NCBI GenBank assembly: GCA_937912225.1
Contig: CALDOJ010000026.1
Coordinates: 1-38,242, forward strand
From: Candidatus Woesearchaeota archaeon
Lineage (GTDB): Archaea; Nanobdellota; Nanobdellia; Woesearchaeales; GCA-2686295
Direction of reading: 5' to 3'
Length of the DNA stretch: 38,242 bases
A program made the translations under genes and the position numbers. Positions 15,989-24,460 of this stretch are shown piece after piece. Numbering within the stretch: position 1 is the first letter of the stretch; the number at the start of each line of letters is the position of its first letter. The notes under the pieces are model-generated. The model had not been told where the DNA came from and searched no databases. It saw nothing but the letters and a program-made list of their open reading frames with translations.

Positions 15989-16636
15989 TTAAAAGTCTTT
16001 AGTAGCAATTGTGCTCGGTGCTCGTCTACCAATACTAGGACCGTCTTTTACTTTAAAACCTGCTCTTACAAGGTTTATTCGAACGTGAGTGGCACAAGAA
16101 TAAGTTGACAAAACACCGCCTTTTTTGATTTTAGAACCAACATCTTTAATGAATTGTTCTTCCCACATTTCAGGTTGCTTTCTGGGTGAGAACGGATCAA
16201 AGAAACAAACATCAAATTCTTCTTTTACATCTTTAATGGTTTTTTTAGCATCACCAAAGACTATTTTGATAGAAAGATTATTATTTTCAAAAAAACCATT
16301 TTTTGCTTTTTTTACATATTTGTAACTTTTGAAAACAGGCGTTAACTCGTCCATTGCATCAAATAAATTATTATCAATTTCTAAACCTAAAATTTCAATC
16401 TTACATTTAGGGTTAGATTTTAAAATTGCATCAATTGCGGCTGCGGAGTTATAACCAATACCAAAACAAACATCAAGAATTTTAATATGGCCTTTTTTTG
16501 CAAGTTTAGTAATTTCTGTGGGTTCAACATATTTTTTTATGGCTTCTTCTTCAGCTCCTGAAACAGAATGATAAACTTCTTTGTATTTGGGATTTATAAA
16601 AGTGTAAGAACCATCACCTGTTTTAATTTTTTCCAT
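15989..16636 (-). CDS. mnmC-like: MnmC-like (DUF752) SAM-dependent tRNA methyltransferase
   Basis: The protein has 215 residues. The SAM-binding strand is ILDVCFGIGYNSAAAI (about 53-68). The catalytic-region motif DVCFFDPFSPRKQPEMW (about 138-154) matches the DUF752 domain of MnmC, as do GGVLSTYSCATHVRINL and GRRAPSTIAT near the end. It has only the methyltransferase half, as in Aquifex, without the FAD oxidase domain of E. coli MnmC. The expected role is methylation of 5-aminomethyl-2-thiouridine at tRNA position 34. SelU (5635) acts on the same nucleotide. The ATG is followed by EKIKTGDGSYTF, a usual opening in this family. Confidence 0.85.
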   Translation of the reverse strand: MEKIKTGDGSYTFINPKYKEVYHSVSGAEEEAIKKYVEPTEITKLAKKGHIKILDVCFGIGYNSAAAIDAILKSNPKCKIEILGLEIDNNLFDAMDELTPVFKSYKYVKKAKNGFFENNNLSIKIVFGDAKKTIKDVKEEFDVCFFDPFSPRKQPEMWEEQFIKDVGSKIKKGGVLSTYSCATHVRINLVRAGFKVKDGPSIGRRAPSTIATKDF

Positions 16637-16667
16637 AGAAAAGAGAACAAATTATCTGTTTATAAAA

Positions 16668-17045
16668 TTATTTAATGTAACGTTGAGCTATTTGATTAAT
16701 TTGCTCTTTAGAAATTCTGTTAAAATGTGTGAATGCTGGAATCTGATTTGCTTCTGTATCGATTAAATAAGTCGAAAGTTCTGGTAATTGTTTAGCAATA
16801 TCAATTGTTGTTCGTCCAAAATAACTTAAAAAATGAAGATTTGCTGTTGGAAGATTTAATTGTGTGACCTCTCTTCGGCCATATAATTTAAAGTTTTGAA
16901 AATTAAAAACTTCTTTTATTGATTCTTCAAGGTCAGAAGTTATATCTGTGAAAGGAAGCACTATTGCAAGTTCATTATCTCGAGCTAATAATGCATATTT
17001 ACCAATTTCGGTAATTGATTTTTCATAAACAGCTATTTTTCCCAT
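16668..17045 (-). CDS. unknown 125-residue protein
   Basis: No family is recognised. The protein is soluble, without signal or membrane segment. The middle part NFKLYGRREVTQLNLPTANLHFLSYFGR could be a small alpha/beta domain, and the end (RISKEQINQIAQRYIK) is helical. A TATA-like AGTTTAAATAG on the minus strand about 27 nt before the start supports the ATG at 17045. It lies 31 bp before the MnmC-like gene on the same strand, so it is probably the first gene of that short operon. Confidence 0.5.
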   Translation of the reverse strand: MGKIAVYEKSITEIGKYALLARDNELAIVLPFTDITSDLEESIKEVFNFQNFKLYGRREVTQLNLPTANLHFLSYFGRTTIDIAKQLPELSTYLIDTEANQIPAFTHFNRISKEQINQIAQRYIK

Positions 17046-17087
17046 ACTACTGGGGAATGGTGAGAGCTATTTAAACTTTATGGGAAT

Positions 17088-17097
17088 CTTTATAAAA
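17088..17097 (+). promoter_or_regulatory. TATA box of the COG2108-type radical SAM gene
   Basis: A tctttataaa box lies about 27 nt before the ATG at 17120. A divergent TATA for the gene at 17045 is nearby (about 17067-17076). Confidence 0.5.
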
Positions 17098-17119
17098 AAT
17101 CTTTTTTTGTCTTAGTTTT

Positions 17120-18250
17120 ATGAAAGAAGATTCAAAGCGAGGATTCGTAGTACATGGAGTTCCAGCAAAAGGATGTCTCTACTGTGTAAAAGGAGAAAAA
17201 CTAGTTTTATTTATAACTGGCCTTTGTGGACAAAAATGCTTTTACTGTCCTGTATCAGAACAAAAATTTGGAAATGATGCTACTTATGCAAATGAATGGC
17301 AGATAAAAAATAAAGAAGAATTAGTTGAAGAAGTTAAGCTTACAGATGCAAGAGGAGCAGGAATCACAGGCGGAGATCCATTAGTGGAGCTTGATAAGAC
17401 TTGTGAATATATTAAATTCTTAAAAAATAAATTTGGAGAAAAATTTCATATTCATTTATACACACCATTTCAACTAGTAACAGAAAATTCAATGAGCAAA
17501 CTGTATGAAGCAGGACTTGATGAAATCAGATTTCATCCAAACATTGACAATAATACAGGATGGGATAAAATAAAATTTGCAAATAAATATGCTTGGGATG
17601 TAGGACTTGAAATACCTTGTTTACCTAACAAAGAAAAAGAAACTAAAAAAATGATTGATTTTTTTGCAGATAAAATAAAATTTATTAATTTGAATGAATT
17701 AGAATGTTCAGATACAACAATAAAACATTACAACCTTGATGAATATAAAACAAAAGATGATTCTTCATACGGAATTGAAAATTCAAAAGAAACAGCTATT
17801 GAAATAATCAAGTATGTTGAGAAAAAACATCCAGATGTTACAGCTTATTTTTGTAGTGCCTATCTGAAAGATAAGACTCAGATGGGAAAAAGAATTTTAA
17901 AACGAGCACAGAATGTAGCAAAAAATTATGATATAATAACTGAAGAAGGTATGTTAATAAGAGCTTGTGCATATCTTGAAGAGCTTAAACCAGGTATTAA
18001 TTATCGAGAAAATTTATCTAAAGTTAATAAAAAAGAAATTATTATAAAATTAGAAGAAGCAAAAAAAATAATTTATAAAAAACTTAACATTAAACAAATA
18101 GATCTTGATGAAGATAAACTTCGATTAACATTTTCTTCTAGGAAAGCAAAAGGTTTAGCAGAAAAAATTAAAATGTTAGGCTTGGCAGTTGCGATAGTTG
18201 AAGAGTATCCAACAAAGGATGCAACTGAAATAGAAATAGAATTCTTATAG
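17120..18250 (+). CDS. radical SAM protein of the COG2108 type
   Basis: The protein has 376 residues. The SAM-cluster motif is C36-GQK-C40-FY-C43, followed by GITGGDPL (about 97-104), the GGE-like motif of radical-SAM enzymes. A second cysteine pair lies before it (GCLYC, C19 and C22), a feature of the archaeal group related to pyruvate-formate-lyase activases. The last 100 residues, with RACAYLEELKPGINYREN and LRLTFSSRKAKGLAEKI, form an accessory domain. The substrate is unknown. It stands alone, divergent from the MnmC operon. A function in tRNA or cofactor modification is possible from context only. Confidence 0.8.
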   Translation: MKEDSKRGFVVHGVPAKGCLYCVKGEKLVLFITGLCGQKCFYCPVSEQKFGNDATYANEWQIKNKEELVEEVKLTDARGAGITGGDPLVELDKTCEYIKFLKNKFGEKFHIHLYTPFQLVTENSMSKLYEAGLDEIRFHPNIDNNTGWDKIKFANKYAWDVGLEIPCLPNKEKETKKMIDFFADKIKFINLNELECSDTTIKHYNLDEYKTKDDSSYGIENSKETAIEIIKYVEKKHPDVTAYFCSAYLKDKTQMGKRILKRAQNVAKNYDIITEEGMLIRACAYLEELKPGINYRENLSKVNKKEIIIKLEEAKKIIYKKLNIKQIDLDEDKLRLTFSSRKAKGLAEKIKMLGLAVAIVEEYPTKDATEIEIEFL

Positions 18251-18715
18251 AAAGTTTTGAATTAAGAATAACATAATTGATATTATCAAGAACCAATAAT
18301 ACTCTTTTAATAAATCAATCAGTAAAGAGAACAGTTTTTTTTTCTTAGCATGATAATAAAATATTGAACCTGTTACAATACCATAAAAAAATGTCATTGC
18401 AGGAATTATCAATAATGCATCTGCATTATGAAAACTAAAGAACCAGAGAATTGCCAGACAATAATAGAGCCATCGATGATAATCTTTTTTTAATTTAAAT
18501 AGTGCAATTGAAAGAATTACTAATAAGACTAAACCAATAATCCACCAGTTGAAATAAAAAGAGAATAAAAAGACTGTCAGAATGAAAATAAACTTTTGTA
18601 AGATTATTAAATATTTTTTCCCATCTTTAAGTTCTTCTTTAGCCATCCAGCCAATCAATAAACCAGCATATAAACCTAAAAAAATAAGAATTGAAGTTAA
18701 AATATTTTCAAGCAT
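18245..18715 (-). CDS. polytopic membrane protein, unknown
   Basis: About five membrane helices fill the 156 residues: ILTSILIFLGLYAGLLIGW, FIFILTVFLFSFYF, a long WWIIGLVLLVILSIALF helix, an aromatic LYYCLAILWFF segment, and YYWFLIISIMLFLI at the end. A short loop carries a DADALL-like acidic cluster. The ATG at 18715 is preferred over a GTG at 18733: it follows the stop of the upstream pilin-like gene by one base (TAAAATG), an arrangement typical of coupled translation. It may therefore help assemble or export that pilin-like protein, though this is only positional. The last bases overlap the convergent radical-SAM gene. Confidence 0.6.
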   Translation of the reverse strand: MLENILTSILIFLGLYAGLLIGWMAKEELKDGKKYLIILQKFIFILTVFLFSFYFNWWIIGLVLLVILSIALFKLKKDYHRWLYYCLAILWFFSFHNADALLIIPAMTFFYGIVTGSIFYYHAKKKKLFSLLIDLLKEYYWFLIISIMLFLIQNFL

Positions 18716-18716
18716 T

Positions 18717-19142
18717 TTAAGGTTGACAACCACTAATATTTATTCCACAAGGACAAGTACCAATTTCAAATTCTGGATTTCCAATACCTGTATAATCGCT
18801 AACAACAACTAAGGAACCATCAGCAGCTTCTAAGAAAATACAAAAATCTCCTGTTGTAATTCCCAAATCTGCTTTTAATTGGTCATATTCGGTTTGTGCA
18901 AGTGTTAAGAAAACAGCATCATCTAATTGATTCTCGCTATTAATAAGACCTAAAGAAGTATCTTCAAAGAGTCTAGCAGCAACAGTATTGGCTTTATCAG
19001 TTAAATCTTCAGTTTTCACTTCTTCATTACTTGATAAAATCGCATAAAAGATAACTATTACTAATGCGAAAACAATTACTCCCATGACTAAATCCATGCT
19101 CCATGCTTGTGCTTTTTTAGAACGCTTGTATATCTTAGACAC
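18717..19142 (-). CDS. type IV pilin-like protein with class III signal
   Basis: The 141-residue protein begins with a short basic leader (MSKIYKRSKKA) followed by QAWSMDLVMGVIVFALVIVIFYAIL. This fits the archaeal prepilin cleavage pattern, cut after KKA, leaving a hydrophobic N-terminal helix. The remaining extracellular domain holds three cysteines near the end (GTCPCGINISGC) and one in DFCIFLE. Such proteins form pili or pseudopilus-like fibres after cleavage by an EppA/FlaK-type peptidase. The start is a GTG at 19142, supported by a TATA box (about 19170-19180) upstream. It is coupled to the membrane protein downstream. Confidence 0.7.
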   Translation of the reverse strand: MSKIYKRSKKAQAWSMDLVMGVIVFALVIVIFYAILSSNEEVKTEDLTDKANTVAARLFEDTSLGLINSENQLDDAVFLTLAQTEYDQLKADLGITTGDFCIFLEAADGSLVVVSDYTGIGNPEFEIGTCPCGINISGCQP

Positions 19143-19196
19143 CCCTTAGGGTTATTAAAAGTTTGATTCTTTATATATTTTTCTTTTTAGAATAAA

Positions 19197-19206
19197 CTTT
19201 TTAAAC
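19197..19206 (+). promoter_or_regulatory. TATA box of the rtcA leader transcript
   Basis: A ctttttaaac box is centred 26-27 nt before 19228. It predicts transcription starting on the ATG of the mini-ORF rather than on rtcA itself, whose ATG is 78 nt downstream of the box centre. Confidence 0.5.
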
Positions 19207-19226
19207 TATTCAGACTTCAACTAGTA

Positions 19227-19263
19227 TATGGTAGTTAAAAATGATTTTTTAACTTCATAATTT
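19227..19263 (+). promoter_or_regulatory. rtcA leader: 10-codon mini-ORF overlapping a 9-bp hairpin, shared with yjbQ
   Basis: The mini-ORF at 19228-19260 encodes MVVKNDFLTS and ends in TAA. The same bases form the hairpin AGTTAAAAA/TTTTTAACT (19233-19241, 19246-19254) with loop TGAT. The 37-nt block matches 27376-27412 upstream of yjbQ at 30 positions. Of the seven differences, one pair (G-C versus C-G) and another (A-T versus G-C) are compensated, and a third keeps pairing (A-T versus G-U). An 18-nt gap with a GAGAGG SD leads to the rtcA ATG. Confidence 0.65.
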
Positions 19264-19278
19264 TTGAGAGGAAAAATC

Positions 19279-20334
19279 ATGTTAAAACTTGACGGTTCAT
19301 TTGGAGAAGGAGGAGGAGCGATTCTTAGACAAGCATTAGCTCTAAGCACTTATACTGGGAAACCTTTTGAAATGGACAATATTCGTAAAGGAAGACCGAC
19401 TCCAGGTTTAAAAGCTCAACATCTTAATTCAATTGCAGCTCTACAACAAATCTCGACTTGTAATTTTACTGATTGTGAACTTGGGTCTGAAAAAATAAGG
19501 TTCTTTCCAGGAGAAATAAAAGGCAAATCTGCAAAAATTGATATAGGAACTGCAGGTTCAATTACTTTATTACTACAATCTTTTTTGCTTCCAAGCTTAT
19601 TATCTGGTAAAAAAATTTCTTTTGAATTAAAAGGAGGAACAGATGTTAAATGGTCTCAACCAGTAGATTATCTGAGAAATGTTTTGTTACCTCGTATTAA
19701 ACAATTTGGAGAAGTTGAAGTTCAAACAATGAACAGAGGCTATTATCCTAAAGGACAAGGAATTGTTAAAATAAAAATTAAAAGTTTTGATAAGAAAAAA
19801 GAAGATTACATACCTTTTGATTTATTGAACAGAGGTTCTTTAGTTAGCATAAGAGGTGTATCTCATGCATCTGCAAACTTAGAAGACGCAGAAGTTGCTG
19901 AAAGACAAGCAAGAAGAGCAGATATTTTATTAGCACCTTATAAAGTTCCAATAACTATAATTCGTGAATATTCACATACTCCGTCATCTGGGTCAGGATT
20001 AACTTTGTGGGCTTTATTTATTAGAAACACAGATGATGAATTCACAACTCCAAAAATAATGGGTGCTGATGCTTTAGGAGCTAAAGGTGTAAAAGCTGAA
20101 GAAGTTGGAACGAAAGCTGCAGAGAATCTGAAAAAAGAAATTGATTCAGAAGGAGTAGTTGATGCTTACCTTGCAGACCAATTAATTCCTTTCTTAGCAA
20201 TTGTTGGAGGTTCGATTAAAACTTCAAAAATTACTGAGCACACAAAATCTAATATTTACGTTGCAGAGAAATTCTTTGATGTGAAGTTTGAGATAAAAGA
20301 AAATACTATTACAATAACTAAGGTTCTTGAATAA
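19279..20334 (+). CDS. rtcA: RNA 3'-terminal phosphate cyclase
   Basis: The 351-residue protein opens with LDGSFGEGGGAILRQALALS, the family signature, followed by RKGRPTPGLKAQH. The cyclase converts RNA 3'-phosphate to 2',3'-cyclic phosphate through a covalent AMP-histidine intermediate; the nucleophile is H321 in ITEHTKSN near the C-terminus. The length is normal for the family. The ATG at 19279 is chosen because an SD GAGAGG precedes it; a TTG at 19264 in the same frame is unlikely. No RtcB or RtcR is nearby. The unusual 5' leader with a conserved mini-ORF suggests translational or transcriptional control. It converges on the Fic gene. Confidence 0.93.
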   Translation: MLKLDGSFGEGGGAILRQALALSTYTGKPFEMDNIRKGRPTPGLKAQHLNSIAALQQISTCNFTDCELGSEKIRFFPGEIKGKSAKIDIGTAGSITLLLQSFLLPSLLSGKKISFELKGGTDVKWSQPVDYLRNVLLPRIKQFGEVEVQTMNRGYYPKGQGIVKIKIKSFDKKKEDYIPFDLLNRGSLVSIRGVSHASANLEDAEVAERQARRADILLAPYKVPITIIREYSHTPSSGSGLTLWALFIRNTDDEFTTPKIMGADALGAKGVKAEEVGTKAAENLKKEIDSEGVVDAYLADQLIPFLAIVGGSIKTSKITEHTKSNIYVAEKFFDVKFEIKENTITITKVLE

Positions 20335-20348
20335 ATTTTAATAGAAAT

Positions 20349-21230
20349 TTATTTCTGTTGATCTTGTTCCATAGCCAAGTACAAAGCTAAGAATTTGTCT
20401 TCTTGTGTGGGAATTTTTTCTTTGACAAATTTACCAATATTTCTTTCTTTTCCATGAACTCTTATTTTTTGAAAATATTTATCTTTATCTTTCATTAACA
20501 CAATGTGCGTTGAAAAGTTATATCTTAACAATAATGCATTCAACAGTAATCTGCCTGTTCGACCATTACCATCAATGAAAGGATGAATGGTCTCAAATTC
20601 ATCATGAATTGTCCAACAATCTTGTTCTGTGACCTGACTCTTAACTTCTAAATCTAAAATCATATCTTCAAGATGTGTCATATATTCAGGGACTTTTTTA
20701 GAATCAGGAGCAATATATTTCTCTGTATACTCATCAGAAATCTTTTTCTTACCAACACTTATAGATTTTGTTCGGTATTCACCTGCTTTATAATCTGAAG
20801 GCATGATATTTTGCATTAATAAGAAATGAGCTTTTTTAATTATATTTTCAGTTATAGATTCATTTGTTGAAAGGTTTAATATGTAATTTAAAGCTTTTTC
20901 ATGATCAAGAACTACATTTGCAGAGAAGTCTCCAACGTCCAATATTTTAAAGTTAAAATGTTTAAATTTATCAGGGTTTTCAAGAATCTCGTAGGTAGTA
21001 TCGAGTCCCAAATTTATTCCTTCAACAGAATTTGAATGGTGGATGTAATGTGCTTTTTCTTCCAAAGATAAATTAAAGTTTTCAATACCTTCATAATCAA
21101 TTATACTTTCAGTTTCTGCATTTGTTTTTCTTCTATTGTACTCTGTATCTCCTATTACTCTTTCTCCTGTATTAAAATTTCCAGTTGGAGCTCTAACTTT
21201 AGGTTTAGAAAATTGATTTTTCTTACTCAT
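20349..21230 (-). CDS. Fic-family protein (probable AMP transferase)
   Basis: The 293-residue protein carries the complete Fic motif HPFIDGNGRTGR (216-227), with catalytic H216. The inhibitory helix motif [S/T]xxxEG is present near the N-terminus as SNSVEG (66-71), so this is a class II Fic protein restrained by its own N-terminal helix. Before it lies a Fic N-terminal-like region (EEKAHYIHHSNSVEGINL). Fic enzymes transfer AMP, or other phosphate-containing groups, from nucleotides to protein hydroxyls; the target is unknown. The first 40 residues are basic and probably disordered. It lies 36 bp downstream of the long coiled-coil gene on the same strand and is likely co-transcribed with it. 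Confidence 0.9.
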   Translation of the reverse strand: MSKKNQFSKPKVRAPTGNFNTGERVIGDTEYNRRKTNAETESIIDYEGIENFNLSLEEKAHYIHHSNSVEGINLGLDTTYEILENPDKFKHFNFKILDVGDFSANVVLDHEKALNYILNLSTNESITENIIKKAHFLLMQNIMPSDYKAGEYRTKSISVGKKKISDEYTEKYIAPDSKKVPEYMTHLEDMILDLEVKSQVTEQDCWTIHDEFETIHPFIDGNGRTGRLLLNALLLRYNFSTHIVLMKDKDKYFQKIRVHGKERNIGKFVKEKIPTQEDKFLALYLAMEQDQQK

Positions 21231-21265
21231 AAAAAAAAGAAAGAAGTATAAATATAAAAAAGTTC

Positions 21266-23353
21266 TTAATAATTTAACAAAGTCAAATTAATATCATCAT
21301 ATAATTCTCTGATTGCGTTATGTAGAACTACTTTATCAGTCTCATCAAAAGTTGATTGAGTAAATGCATCTCGAATGTTTTTATATGATTTTTTTGCTTC
21401 ATCAATTTGACTAGCATTGATTAATTGTTTACATTTGTCAATCATTTCATAGATTTCTAAAACTTCTGGAGCTGTTCCTTTCATATTAGTTTCGTTCATA
21501 AGGGTTTCTGCTTTTTTAGCAAAGTATTTTTGAAACCCTTCAGATTCAAGTTCTTGTTTTTCTTTTTGAATTTGTTGTTCTGTTTGAACTAAATTGTCTT
21601 GAACTTCTTTTGCTACACTTAATTTTGCTTCAACTTGTCTTTGTTTGGTGTTTAGACCTGTTTTTATGTAATCAAGTTCTTCTTGTTCATGTTTAGCTTT
21701 TCCTTCCCAGCTTAGTAATTCTTGAGCTTTGTTTTCCATTTCTTTCTTTCGAGTTTCAAGATCTCTTAAATCCAATTTAATTGCTTTTTCTTGTGCTTCA
21801 AGTTCTGCTTCATGAGCTTCGTGTTTTGAAATTCTTACTTCAAGCATTTTTTCCTTATCAAGAAGCATTTTATCTTTCTTTTCAAGTTCAGAAGTTGTTT
21901 GCTTTAGCTCACTATCTCGGTGTTCAAGATGAGTGATTTCTAATTTTAACTGTTCATCTTTCTTTTCAAGCTCAGTTTTAAGTTTTCGAAGTTTAGCTGC
22001 TTCTTGTAATAATTCTTCAGCTTCTTTCTTTGCTGCGTGAAAATTAGATTTTTGTTTAGTTAATTTTTGAGCATCCATCTCAAATGTCTTTTGAAGATTG
22101 TGTGCGTGTGTAGTTGCTCGTTTTAAAGTAGTTTGTTCTCGTTTATATCTTATATCAAGTTTACTTCTAATACCTTCTTCAATTAAGTTTTTAACTTCTC
22201 GCTCTCGTTCATAAACTGCCTTTTCATGAGCTTTAAGTTTTCGTTGAGCGTTCTTAAGCTTTGCTTCTGCTCTAGCTTCCTCCTTAAGTTTTCGAAGAGT
22301 ATCTTTTTTCTCAGCATCTAATTCTTTCTTTTTATCAGAAATATCGCTCTTAATACCTTTGCTATATTCTTTCAAAGTTTCTTTAAGCTTTTGTTTGAAA
22401 ATCTTATTTCTTTGTGATTCGGCTTTCTTTTCTTTTTCAAGAATTCCTTTAATCCAATCCATGAAGGCTTTCTTATTCTGGCCAACTTTTCTGGTGAATT
22501 TTTCATTATCAATTTCACTAATTGCATCAAGTAAATCTTTTAATGACTTAATTAGTTTCTCGTTATGATGAATTAAGTATGTTTCAGGTGTTTTTTGTAA
22601 TACTTTTTTCGGATGACTAACTAAGTTTTCAATTTCTTTTTGAATAAGTTGTTGTTCTTTTTCAACAGAATCAAAATATACTTCAATTACTTTGTCAAGT
22701 TTACTTTTTCTCTTTTTAGGTTTTACAAGTTTTACTTCTTTTGGTTTAACAGGCTTAATTTTCTTAAGAACTGGTTTCTTAACTTCTACTTTCTTAGTTT
22801 TTACTTTTGAATCTTTAGTTTTAACTGATGGTTTTGAAACTTTAACTGCATCTTCAGAATCCCAATTAATTGTTTTTTTTGCAGGTTTTAATTGTTTAAC
22901 TTTTGATTTCTTGATGTGTTTTGGTTCTTCAACATCCCATCGTTCATGAGTTTTTCTTTTGGCAGGTTTGTGCATTTCTTCAACAACATCGCCTTTATGC
23001 CATTCAATTTCATTACTTTTCTTAGAAACAGTTTTTTCTTCTTTGAGTTGTTGCTTTTCTTTTTTAGAAGGAATATTAAGTTTTGACCTTATTTCTTCAA
23101 TATCAAGAAGTTCTTCTTCTTTAATTGGTGTTGTTGGTTTAGCTAATTCATCTTGTTCTTTTTTTGCATGGAATAATTTTCCAAAGAAACCGGGTTTTTT
23201 ATCTTTAATAGAAAGTTCTTGTGCTTCTTTCTTTTTAGAAAGTAATTCTTTTTCTTCTTTTTTTTCTAGTTCTCTCTTAATAGTTTCTTCTTGTTTTGCC
23301 AACTCCTCTTTAAAATTTGGTGGTGGCGGTGGTAGAATCTCCGGTTTAGCCAA
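21266..23353 (-). CDS. long coiled-coil protein
   Basis: The protein has 695 residues. Residues 1-230 are basic, low in hydrophobic residues and rich in KPKK and EEK blocks with a Pro stretch (PPPPPNFKEE), probably disordered. Residues about 240-640 are a near-continuous heptad coiled coil (for example LKTELEKKDEQLKLEITHLE and LDLRDLETRKKEMENKAQ). The last 70 residues form a compact helical domain (EIYEMIDKCKQLINASQIDE, VVLHNAIRELYDDIN). Similar architectures occur in DPANN and other archaea as putative structural or chromosome-associated proteins. The start is a TTG, justified by a GGGGAG SD nine bases upstream inside a hairpin. It precedes the Fic gene. Confidence 0.7.
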   Translation of the reverse strand: MAKPEILPPPPPNFKEELAKQEETIKRELEKKEEKELLSKKKEAQELSIKDKKPGFFGKLFHAKKEQDELAKPTTPIKEEELLDIEEIRSKLNIPSKKEKQQLKEEKTVSKKSNEIEWHKGDVVEEMHKPAKRKTHERWDVEEPKHIKKSKVKQLKPAKKTINWDSEDAVKVSKPSVKTKDSKVKTKKVEVKKPVLKKIKPVKPKEVKLVKPKKRKSKLDKVIEVYFDSVEKEQQLIQKEIENLVSHPKKVLQKTPETYLIHHNEKLIKSLKDLLDAISEIDNEKFTRKVGQNKKAFMDWIKGILEKEKKAESQRNKIFKQKLKETLKEYSKGIKSDISDKKKELDAEKKDTLRKLKEEARAEAKLKNAQRKLKAHEKAVYEREREVKNLIEEGIRSKLDIRYKREQTTLKRATTHAHNLQKTFEMDAQKLTKQKSNFHAAKKEAEELLQEAAKLRKLKTELEKKDEQLKLEITHLEHRDSELKQTTSELEKKDKMLLDKEKMLEVRISKHEAHEAELEAQEKAIKLDLRDLETRKKEMENKAQELLSWEGKAKHEQEELDYIKTGLNTKQRQVEAKLSVAKEVQDNLVQTEQQIQKEKQELESEGFQKYFAKKAETLMNETNMKGTAPEVLEIYEMIDKCKQLINASQIDEAKKSYKNIRDAFTQSTFDETDKVVLHNAIRELYDDINLTLLNY

Positions 23354-23356
23354 TTA

Positions 23357-23408
23357 ACATCACTCCCCTCTTTTTGATGTAATAATAAATGAACATGTTC
23401 TTTATATA
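23357..23408 (-). promoter_or_regulatory. promoter and SD-containing hairpin of the coiled-coil gene
   Basis: A TATA box (ctatataaag on the minus strand, near 23400-23408) predicts a transcript start near 23377-23380. There the RNA opens with ACATCA, pairing perfectly with TGATGT (23380-23375 and 23362-23357), around a 12-nt loop containing GAGGGGAG. The SD of the following TTG start is thus displayed in the loop of a 5'-terminal hairpin. Confidence 0.45.
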
Positions 23409-23482
23409 GTTTTCGTAAAAATAAAGTGTTTTTGGTAACTTTTTTAATAAATTATTTAAACTTTCATCTCTAATTCTTCTTC

Positions 23483-23842
23483 ATGAAACAAAAGGATACG
23501 CAATCTATTAATGATCTTTCGGAGTATTTGGAACGTATTGCTTCAAGAATTACTTTGCTAGAGTCTCAATCAGGAGACGTTGTTAGAAAGGTTGATGCTG
23601 ATAGTTCGTCTTTAAACAGGATGTCTGATGATTTTAATTCTTCGTTGGGTGAAGTAAAATCTTCAATAAAATTGTTAAATTCTCAATTAGCGTTAGTTAT
23701 GAGTCAGATAACTATTCTTGTTAAAGAATTTAAAAATCTTGCAAAAACTGATCAGTTTGATAGGTTGAAAAATAAAATTGATGATTGGAACCCTGAAGGG
23801 TTTGTTTCAAGACAAGAATTAAAAAAATTTCTAAAAGATTAA
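23483..23842 (+). CDS. small coiled-coil protein, unknown
   Basis: The protein has 119 residues, almost entirely helical. Heptads with Leu and Ile at a and d positions run through SINDLSEYLERIASRITLLE and SSIKLLNSQLALVMSQITIL, with a basic C-terminal tail. There are no signal or membrane segments. It diverges from the long coiled-coil gene, and the two may interact, though this is only a guess from location. Its stop abuts the stop of the HTH-CBS gene with no intervening base. Confidence 0.6.
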   Translation: MKQKDTQSINDLSEYLERIASRITLLESQSGDVVRKVDADSSSLNRMSDDFNSSLGEVKSSIKLLNSQLALVMSQITILVKEFKNLAKTDQFDRLKNKIDDWNPEGFVSRQELKKFLKD

Positions 23843-24394
23843 TTATTTGTAAATTGTTCTTAACAAATCAGCTTTTGTAATTATCCCTTTAACTTTTCCT
23901 TTATTTGTAATAACAATTAAAGGGAAGAATTTTAATAAGTTTGAAACAACTGTTTCTGAAGTAGTTTCTGAAATGGTTGGTGGAACTTCTTGCATGATAT
24001 CTTTTGCTTTTAATTCACGATTTGGATTATTAAATACGTGTTCAAGTATTGCTTTTTCTGAAATTAATCCTACAACAACGTTTTTTTCCATAACTGGTAA
24101 CTGACTAATTTCATAACGTTTCATTTTATGAATTACGTTTTTTATCAAACATTCGGGAGCACAAGGCACAATTTTTGTTTGCATAATATCTTTTGCTTTT
24201 AGCTCTTCTTTTTGTTGTAACGAATCTAGGGTCTTGAATATTTTCTGGGTATTAGAATAAGTCGGATCGATTTTTTTACTTTCGATTTTAGCAATTAATG
24301 ATTGAGAAACACCTGCTGCGTTTGCCAAATCAGTTTGAGTCATATCAAGATTTTTTCTGACTTTTTTAATTTCAGACAGTTCATAATAGTTCAT
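23843..24394 (-). CDS. HTH-CBS transcriptional regulator
   Basis: The protein has 183 residues. An XRE-type helix-turn-helix occupies residues 5-55 (RKNLDMTQTDLANAAGVSQS, KIESKKIDPTYSN). A pair of CBS domains follows at 65-183 (KAKDIMQTKIVPCAPE, GLISEKAILEH; KAKDIMQEVPPTIS, GIITKADLLRTIY). CBS pairs bind adenine nucleotides or S-adenosylmethionine, so the regulator probably senses energy or SAM state. The architecture is typical of archaea. It is monocistronic, with a TATA box (atttataaag on the minus strand) about 27 nt before the ATG. Targets are unknown. Confidence 0.85.
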   Translation of the reverse strand: MNYYELSEIKKVRKNLDMTQTDLANAAGVSQSLIAKIESKKIDPTYSNTQKIFKTLDSLQQKEELKAKDIMQTKIVPCAPECLIKNVIHKMKRYEISQLPVMEKNVVVGLISEKAILEHVFNNPNRELKAKDIMQEVPPTISETTSETVVSNLLKFFPLIVITNKGKVKGIITKADLLRTIYK

Positions 24395-24460
24395 GAATGA
24401 GAGGAATAAAAATGACTTTATAAATATTCTCTAAAGAATATTGTGTTTATGGTTTTAGAA

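Noticed and set aside
22692..23357. Plus-strand open frames opposite the coiled-coil gene
   Set aside because: Antisense shadows of a Lys/Glu-rich coding sequence, with no start signals.
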